NCBI RefSeq assembly: GCF_003590095.1
Contig: NC_039478.1
Span: forward strand, 8,370,001 to 8,434,000
Direction of reading: 5' to 3'
DNA: 64,000 nucleotides
DNA from: Trichoplusia ni
Taxonomy: Eukaryota; Arthropoda; Insecta; Lepidoptera; Noctuidae
The translations under genes were made by a program, and so were the position numbers. Positions within the stretch are counted from its first letter, which is position 1. Each line of letters begins with the position of its first letter. The notes below the pieces were generated by a model. It made no database searches, was not told where the DNA came from, and was given only the letters and a program-made list of their open reading frames with translations. Positions 34,731 to 44,835 of the stretch are shown in pieces.

Positions 34731-35065
34731 GTTCATCATCGCCTAGCCTTTTCCCAGCCATGTTGGGGACGGCTACCAGTCCAACCGGTTTCAGCTAAGT
34801 ACCAGTGTTTTACAAGGAACGACTGCCTATCTGACCTCCTCAACCCAGTTACCTGGGCAACACGATACCCCTTGGTTAGACTGGCTGTCACACTTTTCAA
34901 GCTTCTGACTACTTGTAACGACTTTCAAAGATGTAGGAATAACAGCCGGGACCCACAATTTTACGTGCCTTCCTAAACACGGAGGAACTGGCTACGGACC
35001 TACCGCGTCAAGCTTAGCCTAACCTGTGATCGAATCACTTATGCGGTTATAGCTTAGCCACGAGC
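34731..35065 (+). repeat. Family G repeat, most complete copy
   Basis: It runs from GTTCATCATCGCCTAGCCTTTTCCC through ATGTTGGGGACGGCTACCAG, AGCTAAGTACCAGTGTTTTACAAGG, CTATCTGACCTCCTCAACCC, GGTTAGACTGGCTGTCA, AACGACTTTCAAAGATG, CAGCCGGGACCCACAATTTTACGTGCCTTCC, AAACACGGAGGAACTGG and GACCTACCGCGTCAAG. It ends at GTTATAGCTTAGCCACGAGC. At about 335 bp it is the best local reference for the family. I see no Pol III boxes and no long open frame. Confidence 0.75.
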
Positions 35066-36008
35066 TATTTGTTAGTTATTAAGTTTTTTTATTACTTTAA
35101 AAAAGATTTCACCTAAGGCCTGGCAAAACCTTTAGAGGCTTGCTTAACCCCCTATAGAACAATCAAACCAATCCTTGTTTTATCCCCTGATGCATGGAAA
35201 TAACCTCTCAAAATATCAATAACATCATTGTGATGCACTTGACAATAGGTGGTTTCCACTTAATATGATAGCAATCAATTGTTTCTCGTGGTATTAGGAA
35301 CATTCCAGAAAAGTTGCGATTTATGCAACACTGCTGCGATTTTACGTTGAAACTAGGGATAGCTTAAAAAATTGGGTGTGTTTTAAACGACTTCAGAAGC
35401 TCACAGGTGGTTTAAAAGAAAACTTCGACAGCAGATAGATGAACCATGCAAATGATGAAAAAAATTCCCATTCCATAGTTTAAGGTAGATGCCAGATTAA
35501 ACCCTGGCCTTGCTTTCAAAGCGGCAAGGGTTTGCAGTTGCCATGGAATAGACAGAAATGAAGAAAGTGGTATTCAGATATAGCATATATATGTATATAT
35601 ACGAAATACAGTATAAGTAGTCGTAGTACGTCATAGTCGTACAGTCGTGTCACGATGCAATAAAAAAAATCAAATTTTTAGATGTATCTCGGGAGCTTAG
35701 TTGGTAAAGAGCCACCCCATGATACGTTCGATCGTTTAATCTGGAAGGTCTAGCTTGGCGGTACTTGTCTATAACAGGCCACTTTAATAAGTATTATGTT
35801 GTGTCCTAGATTGAACAACAGTACAGGCAGCGTTATATAATCATGGATTATAAAACGAGCGATAGGATTGTCGTTTACAGCCAGTATTACCTGAACTATC
35901 GACCTTTGTGCTAAACAGCTGTCTTGGAAAACGGGTTTTGGATCATTTGTTTGTGGATGTCTCAAAATGTTTTGGTTATTAAACTTAGATATGGGTAATT
36001 TATTTAGC
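35066..36008. other. Non-coding, no gene recognised
   Basis: AT-rich DNA. A tRNA-like word GGAGCTTAGTTGGTAAAGAGCC occurs at about 35693-35714 with a GTTCGATCG 11 bases further on, possibly a decayed tRNA-derived repeat head. The 86-codon minus-strand frame at 35750-36010 has no recognisable domain. Confidence 0.4.
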
Positions 36009-36258
36009 ACTAGCTGTTGCCCGCGACTTCGTCCGAGTGGTTAGAAGATATAAGTTATGATTTTTATCTACCCTGTTTTTTTCCACATTTTATCTTCGCT
36101 CCTATTAGTCGCAGCGTGATTGTTTATAGCCTAAAACCTTCCTCGATGATTGATCTATTGAACACAAAAATATTTTTTCGATTTGAATCAGTAGTTCCTG
36201 AGATTAGCGCGTTCAAACAAACAATCAAACTCTTCAGCTTTATATATTAGTACAAAAG
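36009..36258 (+). repeat. Family C repeat (CTAGCTGTTGCCCGCGACTTCGTCCG), full copy
   Basis: It begins ACTAGCTGTTGCCCGCGACTTCGTCCGAGTGG and passes through CTCCTATTAGTCGCAGCGTGATTG and CCTAAAACCTTCCTCGATGATTG. It ends TTCCTGAGATTAGCGCGTTCAAAC, TCTTCAGCTTTATATATTAGTA. It is the most complete of the plus-strand copies. Confidence 0.75.
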
Positions 36259-36382
36259 TACAGATTTGGTGTAATTCAAAGTCCATGCTTTTAGTGTGTT
36301 TCCTGAATGATATTATTTAAAATATTAGGTGACATTTATAGAACAGGGAGAAAAGTGCTTTAGTAAAACAAAGTGAATCTGG

Positions 36383-36543
36383 CGGGGTAAATAGTGACGG
36401 ATTTTGTAATATTTTTTTATTTTGTTTCTTCGAATAAGATAAGATAAAAATTGCTGTTTTATAAATTGAACATTTTTTTTTATAATTTAAAATTAGTAGT
36501 TACCCTAGTAATCCATTCACAAAATACGTCTCTATTTACCCCG
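36383..36543. repeat. Inverted repeat, 25-bp arms, 2 mismatches, 111-base spacer
   Basis: CGGGGTAAATAGTGACGG+ATTTTGT (36383-36407) pairs with ACAAAATACGTCTCTATTTACCCCG (36519-36543) at 23 of 25 positions. The spacer is AT-rich and non-coding. The GGGGTAAA/TTTACCCC ends recur just outside as TTTTTACCCCATTTTAC. MITE-like or foldback structure. Confidence 0.65.
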
Positions 36544-37471
36544 CGCCGGTCCTTTTTACCCCATTTTACTTGCTTCATCATTTCCTTCACTTTCATGAAA
36601 ATCAAATTAATAATACTGTTTATATATCTAACTCTTTTCATTTAATCAATTATTGCACTTTTTACCTAACTTCCTTGTACATGTCATATCTCCCTTCTTT
36701 CATAGATCCGTGGTACAAACGGTTTTACTTCGACATTTCATTGAAAGTTTTATATAACGTTAGAACGGTGTTAGTTGTTTATGCTATTGTTATAAATGAT
36801 AAAATCCGTTAAATAAACTGTCAGTTAGCTGTTCGGGATCGGTTCTCATAGTTTTGATTGTCACTATTATATGTAGTTGTAATATGAACATTCGTTTATT
36901 TCTCAATTTTTCAATTCAATGCAAAAATATTGCAGAAACATAATATAAAAACATAAATTGGGTAATTCTTAGAACTAGATTCTACGGACAGACGGATAAT
37001 TATTTTTCCTTGTATTTTTTTATTTCTATCGAAATTTTTTATTAGATACTTATGTTACAACTTTTTAAATTGTCTGGCGAATACATTGGTTACAAAAATA
37101 CACATAATTTAAATAGGTAACATGTGGTTTTGTTGTAAGTTATTGAAGCTATTAATACTATTTATAATGAATAGTAAATCATTTAAATATGGCATAAGAT
37201 TTTAAAGGATTAAATTATTATCGGCTGTTATAATTAATTGTTGTTTAATGCGTTTAACTAAAACGGGTTATCTAACCACGATTTATGAACCATAAATTAT
37301 ATTTTATTCATGATTTTAGTTAAGTACCCATGGAATAGTTTGTCACCTAACATCGATACGTTAGGTAACAAAGATTATTAAAACAAGTCGTCATTTTTTT
37401 TTTTTCAATTTACCCAAACTTTTCTAATTGGTTTCCTATAGTTTATCTTTTTTTAACGTCTTTTCTATCTA

Positions 37472-37815
37472 ATACTAGCTGACCAAGCAAATGTTGTTTT
37501 GCTTTATAAATTATTTCTAGATATCTAAAGAAGAACAAACATTACATATGAAAAAAAAAAGGTTTTCCCAGAGCTATGAAAAATATTATGTTGTCCGATA
37601 CTCAAACCTACAGAATGTGTACAAAAAATTGATTTCGTTTTGCGGTAAATACTTTTGCGTCATAAAATACATAACTTTGACATTCACTCAAAACGTGACA
37701 ATCTATGTATAACATATTTTTAAAATTGTTCCAGCAATTCTTGAGATTACCTACTCAACAAAGTTACAAACTCCACTTATGTGTACCTATAATACTCTTA
37801 TATGTATAGATTTGT
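37472..37815 (+). repeat. Dispersed repeat, CTAGCTGACCAAGCAAATGTTGTTTTGC family
   Basis: It starts ACTAGCTGACCAAGCAAATGTTGTTTTGCTTTATAAA. It ends with a TTCCAGCAATTCTTGAGATTACC, CAAAGTTACAAACTCC, TATATGTATAGA terminus. It shares the terminal logic (ACTAGCTG start; GAGATTA...TAGTATAGA end) with family C, but its body differs. This is typical of lepidopteran genomes. Confidence 0.55.
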
Positions 37816-38123
37816 GCCTACATCTACGCATAAAAACCCAGAATTTTAAAGTGTAATAAAAAAAATATGTTGTTAACAAATCATTAGAAAAAGGATAATA
37901 AGAATAAAATAAATGCGCATTAAAACAGGAAAAAATAATCAAATATTACGACGTTCCAAGAATCATAAGTGACCCAATGTTTACGTAAATTATTGTTGTG
38001 ATAACAATTTTAAGAAGCTTAAAGTGACTGCAGTTCCAAGTAGATAGTATTAAATACATTATACTAAACATTAGGAAAAAGGAAAAAGTATGATCTAGAG
38101 AGACTAGCAGTTCTATTCCTTCC

Positions 38124-38178
38124 GCGCCGCGTCAGCTCATGATTAAGGACTCCGGTTGGATCCGAAACTCCAGGTTAA
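38124..38178 (+). repeat. Family T repeat fragment
   Basis: TCCGCGCCGCGTCAGCTCATGATTAAGGACTCCGGTTGGATCCGAAACTCC matches the interior of family T (compare GTCCTTAATCATGAGCTGACGCGG at 42904-42927 in the other orientation). Confidence 0.55.
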
Positions 38179-38232
38179 TCCAGACTTGTATCAGAAATTT
38201 ATGAGTCTATCTAACGATAAGCTTTATATCCT

Positions 38233-38459
38233 ACTAGCTGTTCGTCTGCTTGGTTAGAAGATATAAGGTATGATTTATACCTGCCCTATTTTTTACACAT
38301 TTTCTTTTGTATCTTCGCTCCTATTAGTCGCAGCGTGATGGTTTATAGCCTAAAACCTTCCTCAATGAATGATCTATTCAACAAAAAAATATTTTTTCAA
38401 TTTGAACCAGTAGTTCCTGACAACAAACAACTCTTCAGCTTTATATACTAGTATAGATA
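38233..38459 (+). repeat. Family C repeat, copy with short deletions
   Basis: ACTAGCTGTTCGTCTGCTTGG has lost the CCCGCGACTT block. It then has CTCCTATTAGTCGCAGCGTGATGG, CCTAAAACCTTCCTCAATG and AGTTCCTGACAACAAAC, and ends TTTATATACTAGTATAGAT. Confidence 0.7.
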
Positions 38460-38937
38460 AAAAAGGGCGATCTCTACAAACCCCTTAAAAAAGATATAAA
38501 ACAATAATTAGTTCTTAAAGAATACATACTTAAAACTTAATATGAAAAAATCAAGTCAATTAATCGAGTAAAAATAAACTAAAAAATTAGTTTACCGAGG
38601 CCTGTGTTTATTTCTTATTTACTTCAAGATAACAAGTTCTGCAATAACTAACAAAATCAATAAAAATACTTAAAGGGCCCGAACAGGAAGCAATCGTATA
38701 ACCGGTCCAAATAACTTAATACACAAGTCCATTGAATTAATATATATTTAGAAATCAAATAAAAATACAAACAGAAGCTTTTTAAATCGACCTCATAAAA
38801 TACTTTAACCATTGATATAATTTATGTTAAGAAACCTATTCCACACAATCAAAACACAACATACATTAAAATAATCTAAAAACCCGGTTCGTTACCATTA
38901 TGTTTTGGTAAATTTGAGGGTTTTTTATTTAAAAAAA

Positions 38938-39129
38938 ACGACGCCCGCACTAAGGAATTAAATCCTTATATCACGGGGAGTTTCTCAAACATTCAAGACA
39001 CATGCACATAAACACCCAGACTAAGGACAAGCATTCGTGGATCACACAAACGCTTGTCCTACGCGGGGATCGAACCCGCGACACATCGCGCTCTGTGGTG
39101 ACCTCAACCACTCGGCTACCCGTGCAGTC
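38938..39129 (-). repeat. SINE family S1, best-preserved copy
   Basis: On the minus strand it reads GACTGCACGGGTAGCCGAGTGG (A box 39108-39118), TTGAGGTCACCACAGAGCGCGATG, TGTCGCGGGTTCGATCCCCGCG (B box about 39066-39077) and TAGGACAAGCGTTTGTGTGATCC. It continues with ACGAATGCTTGTCCTTAGTCTGGGTGTTTATGTGCATGTG, TTGAATGTTTGAGAAACTCCCCGTGATATAAGG and GTGCGGGCGTCGTTTTTTTTAAAT. Both Pol III boxes are consensus, so this copy is the best local model for the family. Confidence 0.85.
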
Positions 39130-40957
39130 AAAAGTTTTGACAGTTGATGTGCCGTAGTTCGAGCTTTTACTGTAACATTATTATGAATTATTCTTTAGGA
39201 ATGAATATGTATAATATAGTTGATAGCACTGTTCGTAAATATAATATGTATTGTATTTAAATTATTTATAGGTATTTATGGGAAAACCGAATTTTCTGGT
39301 CCACAATATTCTTATTCCAACAGATAAACATCTGATTATATTTTTATGATTTTATTCACAAGTGATTAGAACAGGTTTTGTTAAAAATTGCTCTTAATTG
39401 ACTGTTTTGTTTTTTTACGGATCGATTTTTCTAGTGGCTTGAGTTATTAGCTGCCGGGATATAATTTAATGTGTCAGTATTCGTTAACATACCTATTTGG
39501 AGGTTCTTGGATAAAATTTATTAAAAAAAAGTTCAGTGATAGTGGTTTTACCCTTTATTATTTTACTTTTAGTGAGGATATTAGGATTTTCCTCAATATT
39601 CTGTAATCTTTTTGGGGTTTCGCAGACTAAGAAGGCTTCGCTATCCGTTCTATGTACGTTCATCCGACACCGGGCTGTTTCTCGTGAACCGTGATACCTA
39701 GACAGTATTTTTTGCAGATGATGTATTTGTGCTTCCGCTATAGCAACTGGTGATGAACATCGAGGTTAAGCAACGAGGTTACTACGGCCATAAGTTTGTT
39801 AGGGAGACAATTTTGAGTTCTCATCTCAATTAAAGATTAGTTTTTCTTCAGACCTAATTGGACTGGACCCTAAGTGTCGCTAGTACAACTCTCAATTGAC
39901 CGGTCCTTTATTTTATTTCTGTTTCGTATTCACTAGCTTTTAGTCGCAACATTTCTGCAATACGTGTACTTATGCTCGACCTTCTACGTCAATTACTTTT
40001 GTTTGTATTTTAAAAGCATAATTACTAGAAGCTTTTTAAATTCATTCATTTGCAGCTTTGCCAAATATTCTAACCTGACTTTGTAATAAGATAGTGACGC
40101 GAAACTATTGTCTTTACAGACGTTATAATTATAAATACATTGGATTTTAAACTCTAATTTTTACATCATAAAATCGAAATTAATTTAAAACTGCCACAGA
40201 TATTATATCAGAAAAGTCACTGAATTTTAAGCCTTACTGTTGAAGATTTAAAGTTTTATTTTCTTTTGTTTATAACGCGGAAATCAAACTGACAGTTTGC
40301 TTTTAATTTTGTTTTTGTTTCCGTTCATTTCAGACTCTAGGTTCTAGAACATTCGCTTCCTAGTTCGCTAGGGTTAACAACCTTTTTCAAAGATTTTCAA
40401 TAACCCTGAAAATTGTCTGAGTTTCCAATATATGTATTGTTATTACATTCAATTCAAAGAGAATCGCAGTTTTGTATTTCAGTTCAGCCCTTAAAAACGA
40501 ATCCCTGTATCGCTTGAATTATACATACATTCAAATCATCTGCAATAAGATTCGGGGATCACACAAATAACTAATAAAGAGATAAAGTTATCAGACAATA
40601 AGAAACAGTCATTTTTTATAATTAAAAAAAACACGTTATTTGCGAATATTAATGGCCGGTGAGACAGGTAGTTAAGTGTTTGAATTCTAACTTTTTTTTA
40701 TCGAAAAATAAAGCATGTCTTCCATTTTTGTGTTGCCTGACGCCATCTTGTCTTCCTCTTGGATAATGATTAATGACTCATTATTCAAATTAGTTACAAA
40801 ACACCTAATATTAGCCTCAGACCGTTAGTTTTGACCCACAATGCTTGCAGTGGGAGGTTTACTGAGAAACATGCTCATTTGAAATTGTAACGGTGTGAAA
40901 AAAAAGCTTAATTATATGATTCACTGGGATTCATGTAAATTCACTTTAAAATAATCC
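39130..40957. other. Non-coding, no gene recognised
   Basis: AT-rich sequence. A decayed CTAGCTATCATGG-type repeat is possible on the minus strand near 39640-39720 (CTATCCGTTCTATG, TTTCTCGTGAACCGTGATACCTAGACAG). No exon is supported. Confidence 0.4.
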
Positions 40958-41180
40958 CTACTAATATTATAAATGCGAAAGTAACTCTGTCTGTCTGTCT
41001 GTTACGCTTTCACGTCGAAACCACTGAACTCTTTTTAATGAAATATGGTACAGAGATAGAGTTGACTTTGAGAAAGAATATAGAGTAGTTTTTATCCCGG
41101 ACTTTTAAAGAGTTCTCTTGGAAACGCGATATAACCGACCTTGACGCGGGCGAAAAGCTATTAATTATAATAAAAGCAAG
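40958..41180 (-). repeat. Dispersed repeat bounded by ACTAATATTATAAATGCGAAAG and a CTAGCTTTTCGCCCGCG-like end
   Basis: On the plus strand: CTACTAATATTATAAATGCGAAAGTAACTCTG, a short (CTGT)4 microsatellite, TACGCTTTCACGTCGAAACCACTGAAC and GACGCGGGCGAAAAGCTA. The last block is the reverse complement of the start of family C (TAGCT...GCCCGCG...), hence the minus call. A partial relative ends the window at 63826. Confidence 0.6.
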
Positions 41181-41274
41181 GACCGGGTTTTCGGGTGTAG
41201 GTAATGGGTATTCTTTGAATCACTACGACAAAACAGTTTTGAAGCGACCTCCGTTCTTTCAATTGAATAGACGA

Positions 41275-41480
41275 TTTTGATCATCTACTTTTGCTGTTGA
41301 ATACATCTGCTATTATAAAATTCTCGTATCCCAGTGAACCAAATTGAACTCCTCCGAAACGGATCAACCGATTTCTCATGAAATTTTGGGTGCATATTGG
41401 GTAGGTCTGAAAATCGGACAACATCTGTTTCATTTTCATACCCCCATTTGCTTTTTCATTCCTTATTTGCATGGCATACC
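41275..41480 (+). repeat. Dispersed repeat, AATTGAACTCCTCCGAAACGG family
   Basis: CCAAATTGAACTCCTCCGAAACGGATCAACCGATTTCTCATGAAATTTTGGGTGCATATTGGGTAGGTCTGAAAATCGGACAACATCTG is a block I recognise from many lepidopteran intergenic regions. The two overlapping open frames here (41281-41472 minus, 41344-41673 plus) are products of the repeat, not genes. Confidence 0.5.
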
Positions 41481-41869
41481 TAGTTTACATTACACAAACA
41501 CTTATCTTTTTTATATAACAAATTCCAACTCTAAGAGTCGCATATTAAAAACTCAACCATTTACGAATTCACACCAAAACCGCTCCAAATATGTGGGAAA
41601 ATCCGTCAGACAACCCAATTCCCATGCAACTGTCAAAACAAAACAAATAAGACTCATATTTGAAATGACGTAATGTTATGTAAACATAGCCTAACTCTTT
41701 GGTGAGTGAATGAGTAAGTGACGAACTGACAAACGGTCAAGGTGTTGGCCGATTATTGACCTAAACAGCTGATTATGAATATAACGAACTTACAAGCGGT
41801 GAATAATTACGTCATTGATTTGAGATGAAAAATGCAAAAGTAATATTGTAGATGGAGCATATTTTTGAG

Positions 41870-42178
41870 AACCGATAACCGATGGAGTAAACGAGTTCTT
41901 GAGTGGAGACCGCGACTCGGCAAACGTAGTGGAAGACGCCCATTGGCCAGGTGGGATGCAGACTTGCGAAATACTGCAGGCGGATGCTGACGGCGGCAAG
42001 CCGAAGACATGCCGCGCTATAGTGCACATTGGGGGAAGCCCTATGTCCCGCAGTGGAATACTATGGGCTGATGATGATGGTGATGATATTTTTGTAGCCG
42101 AAGATATATCTCGATGGCATGCAATTGGGGAAGCCTATGTAAAGCAGTGGATGAATTTAGGGCTGATGATGATGATGA
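41870..42178 (+). pseudogene. RTE retrotransposon 3' end, with two successive tail units
   Basis: ACCGATAACCGATGGAGTAAACGAGTTCTTGAGTGGAGACCGCGACTCGGCAAACGTAGTGGAAGACGCCC aligns base for base, with scattered changes, to the C-terminal codons of the intact element (RWSRRVLEWRPRLGNRK, about 48390-48455). Two copies of the last codons follow. The first is CATTGGGGGAAGCCCTATGTCCCGCAGTGG with a TGATGATGATGG tail (to about 42088). The second is GCAATTGGGGAAGCCTATGTAAAGCAGTGG with GCTGATGATGATGATGA (to 42178). The 147-codon frame across it is a relic, not a gene. Confidence 0.75.
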
Positions 42179-42198
42179 CCATAATATTCTTTCAAAGA

Positions 42199-42396
42199 AA
42201 CGACACCCTGTTTAGGAATTTTCCTTATGTCGCGGGCGTTTTACAAACATTCAAGTCACCTGCACAAAGACACCCAGAATTAGGCCAAGCATTCTTGGAG
42301 TACATAAACGCTTGTCCGTGGGATCAACTCGCGAAGCTTTGAGCTCAGTGGGTTTGGCGTGGTGACCTCAACCACTCCATCTATCCGTGCAGTCAT
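42199..42396 (-). repeat. SINE family S1, near full length
   Basis: On the minus strand: GACTGCACGGATAGATGGAGTGGTTGAGGTCACCACGCCAAACCCACTGAGC (A box damaged), then GCGAGTTGATCCCACGGACAAGCGTTTATG, TACTCCAAGAATGCTTGGCCTAATTCTGGGTGTCTTTGTGCAGGTGACTTGAATGTTTG and the CGCGACATAAGGAAAATTCC 3' region. It lies 21 bases after the RTE remnant. Confidence 0.75.
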
Positions 42397-42853
42397 TGTT
42401 TAGTAATAGTGAATATTAAGGGCAAGGTGTTTGTGAATTTACTGTCAATTTATAATATCTAGTGACTGACTACTGAGTGTAAGACGTTCAAACAAACAAA
42501 CAAACGATTGAAATCAAACAAAATGCTTTAGCATAATTACTTATTAATTATTCTTCTTTACAATCTCGTTTCGAAATGTTTTTTTTATTGCATGATCTTA
42601 GCAATAAATATTTGTAATTTATAATGACTTTGTAGTGTCTGTTACAATCTTAATAATTAAATAAATCTGTAACCTAACAATTAATTATAATAAGTTAATT
42701 AGGAATAGGAGTCGAGGCCACAGTTATTATCCTCATTGTTTTATTAGTGATTTATTACAATGTAAAGATAAAGAAAATTATACTGCAAAAACGCAATTAA
42801 TAATTAAGTAACAATTAGGTTCTTTATTGTAATTTTTTGAGGAATATTCATAC

Positions 42854-42993
42854 TTAAAAGATGCGTATTTATCGAGATTGCCCGACTAGTTTCGGACACA
42901 ACCAGTCCTTAATCATGAGCTGACGCGGTGACGAAGGCCCGCGTACCGAACTAGGGTTCCGATAAATACGCATGCGTAAACCGTGCATCTTAA
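42854..42993. mobile_element. Family T element bordered by TTAA on both sides (about 132 bp)
   Basis: TTAA at 42854-42857 is followed by AAGATGCGTATTTATCGAG, GATTGCCCGACTAGTTTCGGACACAACC and AGTCCTTAATCATGAGCTGACGCGG. It ends GGTTCCGATAAATACGCATGCGTAAACCGTGCATC before TTAA at 42990-42993. The two ends are inverted (GATGC...CGTATTTATCG against CGATAAATACG...GCATC). No coding capacity. A non-autonomous DNA element inserted at TTAA is the likeliest reading. Confidence 0.6.
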
Positions 42994-43041
42994 GGTAATT
43001 ATTAAGTTTAGTTGACTAACCTACGTAATTATTAAGTTTGT

Positions 43042-43102
43042 GTGAAAAACCCGCAAGATCCTGAGAGATGAAGACTTTCATAGGATCTTGCGGGTTTTTC
43101 AC
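43042..43102. repeat. Perfect hairpin, 21-bp arms, 19-base loop
   Basis: The arm at 43042-43062 (starts GTGAAAAACCCGC, ends AGATCCT) is exactly reverse-complementary to the arm at 43082-43102 (starts AGGATCTTGC, ends TTTTTCAC). The pairing ends abruptly on both sides. It lies 48 bases after the family T element. Confidence 0.85.
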
Positions 43103-43140
43103 CATTCTGAAATTTTTGTCATAATTATAGCCGGTCATCT

Positions 43141-43165
43141 ATTATTTATTTATTTATTTACACTT
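43141..43165. repeat. TTTA simple repeat
   Basis: ATTATTTATTTATTTATTTAC, a short tetranucleotide run without other context. Confidence 0.7.
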
Positions 43166-43279
43166 TTATACATTATTTGTACACTGGCGGACTTGACAAA
43201 ACTTGACATCCAGGTGGATAAGGGCGAAGGGCCAGGATTGTACCCCTTTTGTACGGAATCCTAAAAACTAAACTGAAAC

Positions 43280-43395
43280 TTCATCGTCATCGTCATCCAC
43301 AGCCTTTGTCCTCCCACTGCTGGACATAGGCCTCTCCTTTCTCGTGTCCATTTCAACGGTCCTGTGCCAGCTTCATCCAGACTCGACCCGAGACC
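43280..43395 (-). pseudogene. RTE retrotransposon 3' tail remnant
   Basis: CATCGTCATCGTCATCCACAGCC and TCCCACTGCTGGACATAGGCCTCTCC are the reverse complement of GGAGAGGCCTATGTCCAGCAGTGG and the TGATGATGATG-type tail of RTE elements (compare 48545-48568). Only the last codons and tail survive. Confidence 0.6.
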
Positions 43396-44720
43396 TTTAC
43401 ACTAAACCTTACCTATCTTTAAAATATATTCTTTTTCTTTAAGGTGATTGTGCGGTCGCTCTGTCAAACCGCATCGATTGTGACCGCGACGCGAACGGAT
43501 CGCGTTTCGATTGAAACTTCACACCTCAAGGCCATGCGCTCCTGGTACTTTATACTTTGACTGTACTAAAATTAATTTAATTCATTACAGTAAGTGACGT
43601 TATTTATACGAGATTTTAAGACTTTGTAATTTCTTCATTTTTTGTTCAGGAAATAAAAGTCTGACTTAACAGTATATTTTTTTGTCAAAAACACTATTAT
43701 GAATCTGTTTAACGAAAGTTACTAGTAATATCAGTAATATCAGAGGCAATAGGCATTCAGTTCTAAACACATAAGAAACTTATCAAACATTTTGAAAGAC
43801 ACCACAGCCTATATTATTTTATGATGCATTGTTCTAACGTAATATCCTGCTAATTAGACACACTTCCGGACTCATGAGAACTTTGTAATTGTTTTAATTC
43901 AAGGTCCATTACAGAAGGAAACGGTGCATGGTGATGAGTCTTAGTTACAGTATTTAATGCATATTAATTGGCAGACGCTTTAAGTAAAACACAGTTATTA
44001 GCCGAATCTGGTAAGTATTGAAGCCGAGTCCAACATCTATACATCTTTAAATATGTATGTGTATGTTAAATTGGAGTGTATGTTTGTAATTTGAAATAGC
44101 AGATTTTTACCTACGGTACATATATTTTTGTCCGTCTTTCTCTTTGTTACGGCTAATGTCTGAAATGGCCGGACCGATTTAGACGGTTTTTTTATTGGTA
44201 GAAACTTTAGGTATTTGTTTATTACTCTTTCGAGGATAAAAAAAAACATTTTGAATGTATTAAGTTAGCTCTTAAATATGAAAAAGAACTTTTTATTATT
44301 ACGACTCCGGTTGCCCTTTTTAGACTACACTACCAACGAATGAAAACCACTTCACATTTTCGACGGATGGAAAATGTTTAGCCTCCATTTAAAATGTTTA
44401 AATCTTTGAAACGTGCTGTTTTTAAAACGTGTGAAGTTCAAATGACATAATTGCAATTGTTATGACATGTAATACCCGTCACGTGCGCAAGTTTCCTGCA
44501 AAATACTTTGAAACTTTTTATCTGTTTAGAATTGTTTCGGTTTACCTTGAGACCTACAAATGATTTTATTTTTTGTGGATCCCAATATAATATAGCACCT
44601 TATATTACAGCCATGATCCGTGGTCCCACTTTCGTAGAGCTTATTTATTTGTGGGCACATTCGAAATGCTTGAGAAAATAAATTGTCAATATTAGGATTG
44701 TGTATTTCTTTTTTTATTTT

Positions 44721-44835
44721 TTAAATGATGCTACGGTTTACTCACGCGTATTTATCGGGATTGGCCGACTAATTTTGGATCCCACTGGAGTCGTTATTCA
44801 TGAGTTGACGCAACGAGATCGCGAGGCGAACTCTC
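44721..44835 (+). repeat. Family T element, copy starting at TTAA
   Basis: TTAAATGATGCTACGGTTTACTCACGCGTATTTATCGGG is followed by ATTGGCCGACTAATTTTGGATCCCACTGGAGTCGTTATTCATGAGTTGACGC and GCGAGGCGAACTC. The end mirrors the copy at 12243-12352. A GAACGCTGGCATAGATTTTTTCACCGGACC and GGCACGTGCCAAACCAAAG stretch at about 44916-44974 may be its continuation, because a similar block accompanies the copy at 26577. Confidence 0.6.

Noticed and set aside
35690..35740. tRNA-like head GGAGCTTAGTTGGTAAAGAGCC with GTTCGATCG
   Set aside because: The spacing between the boxes is too short for a tRNA and no body or second copy was found. Left as a note in the regional entry.
39065..39129. tRNA-Leu/Ser-like gene on the minus strand
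   Set aside because: A and B boxes are consensus, but there is no proper acceptor-stem closure and the sequence is the head of the S1 SINE found about twenty times.
41899..42342. 147-codon plus-strand open frame as a gene
   Set aside because: It runs across an RTE 3' remnant and into an antisense SINE; both repeats explain the sequence.
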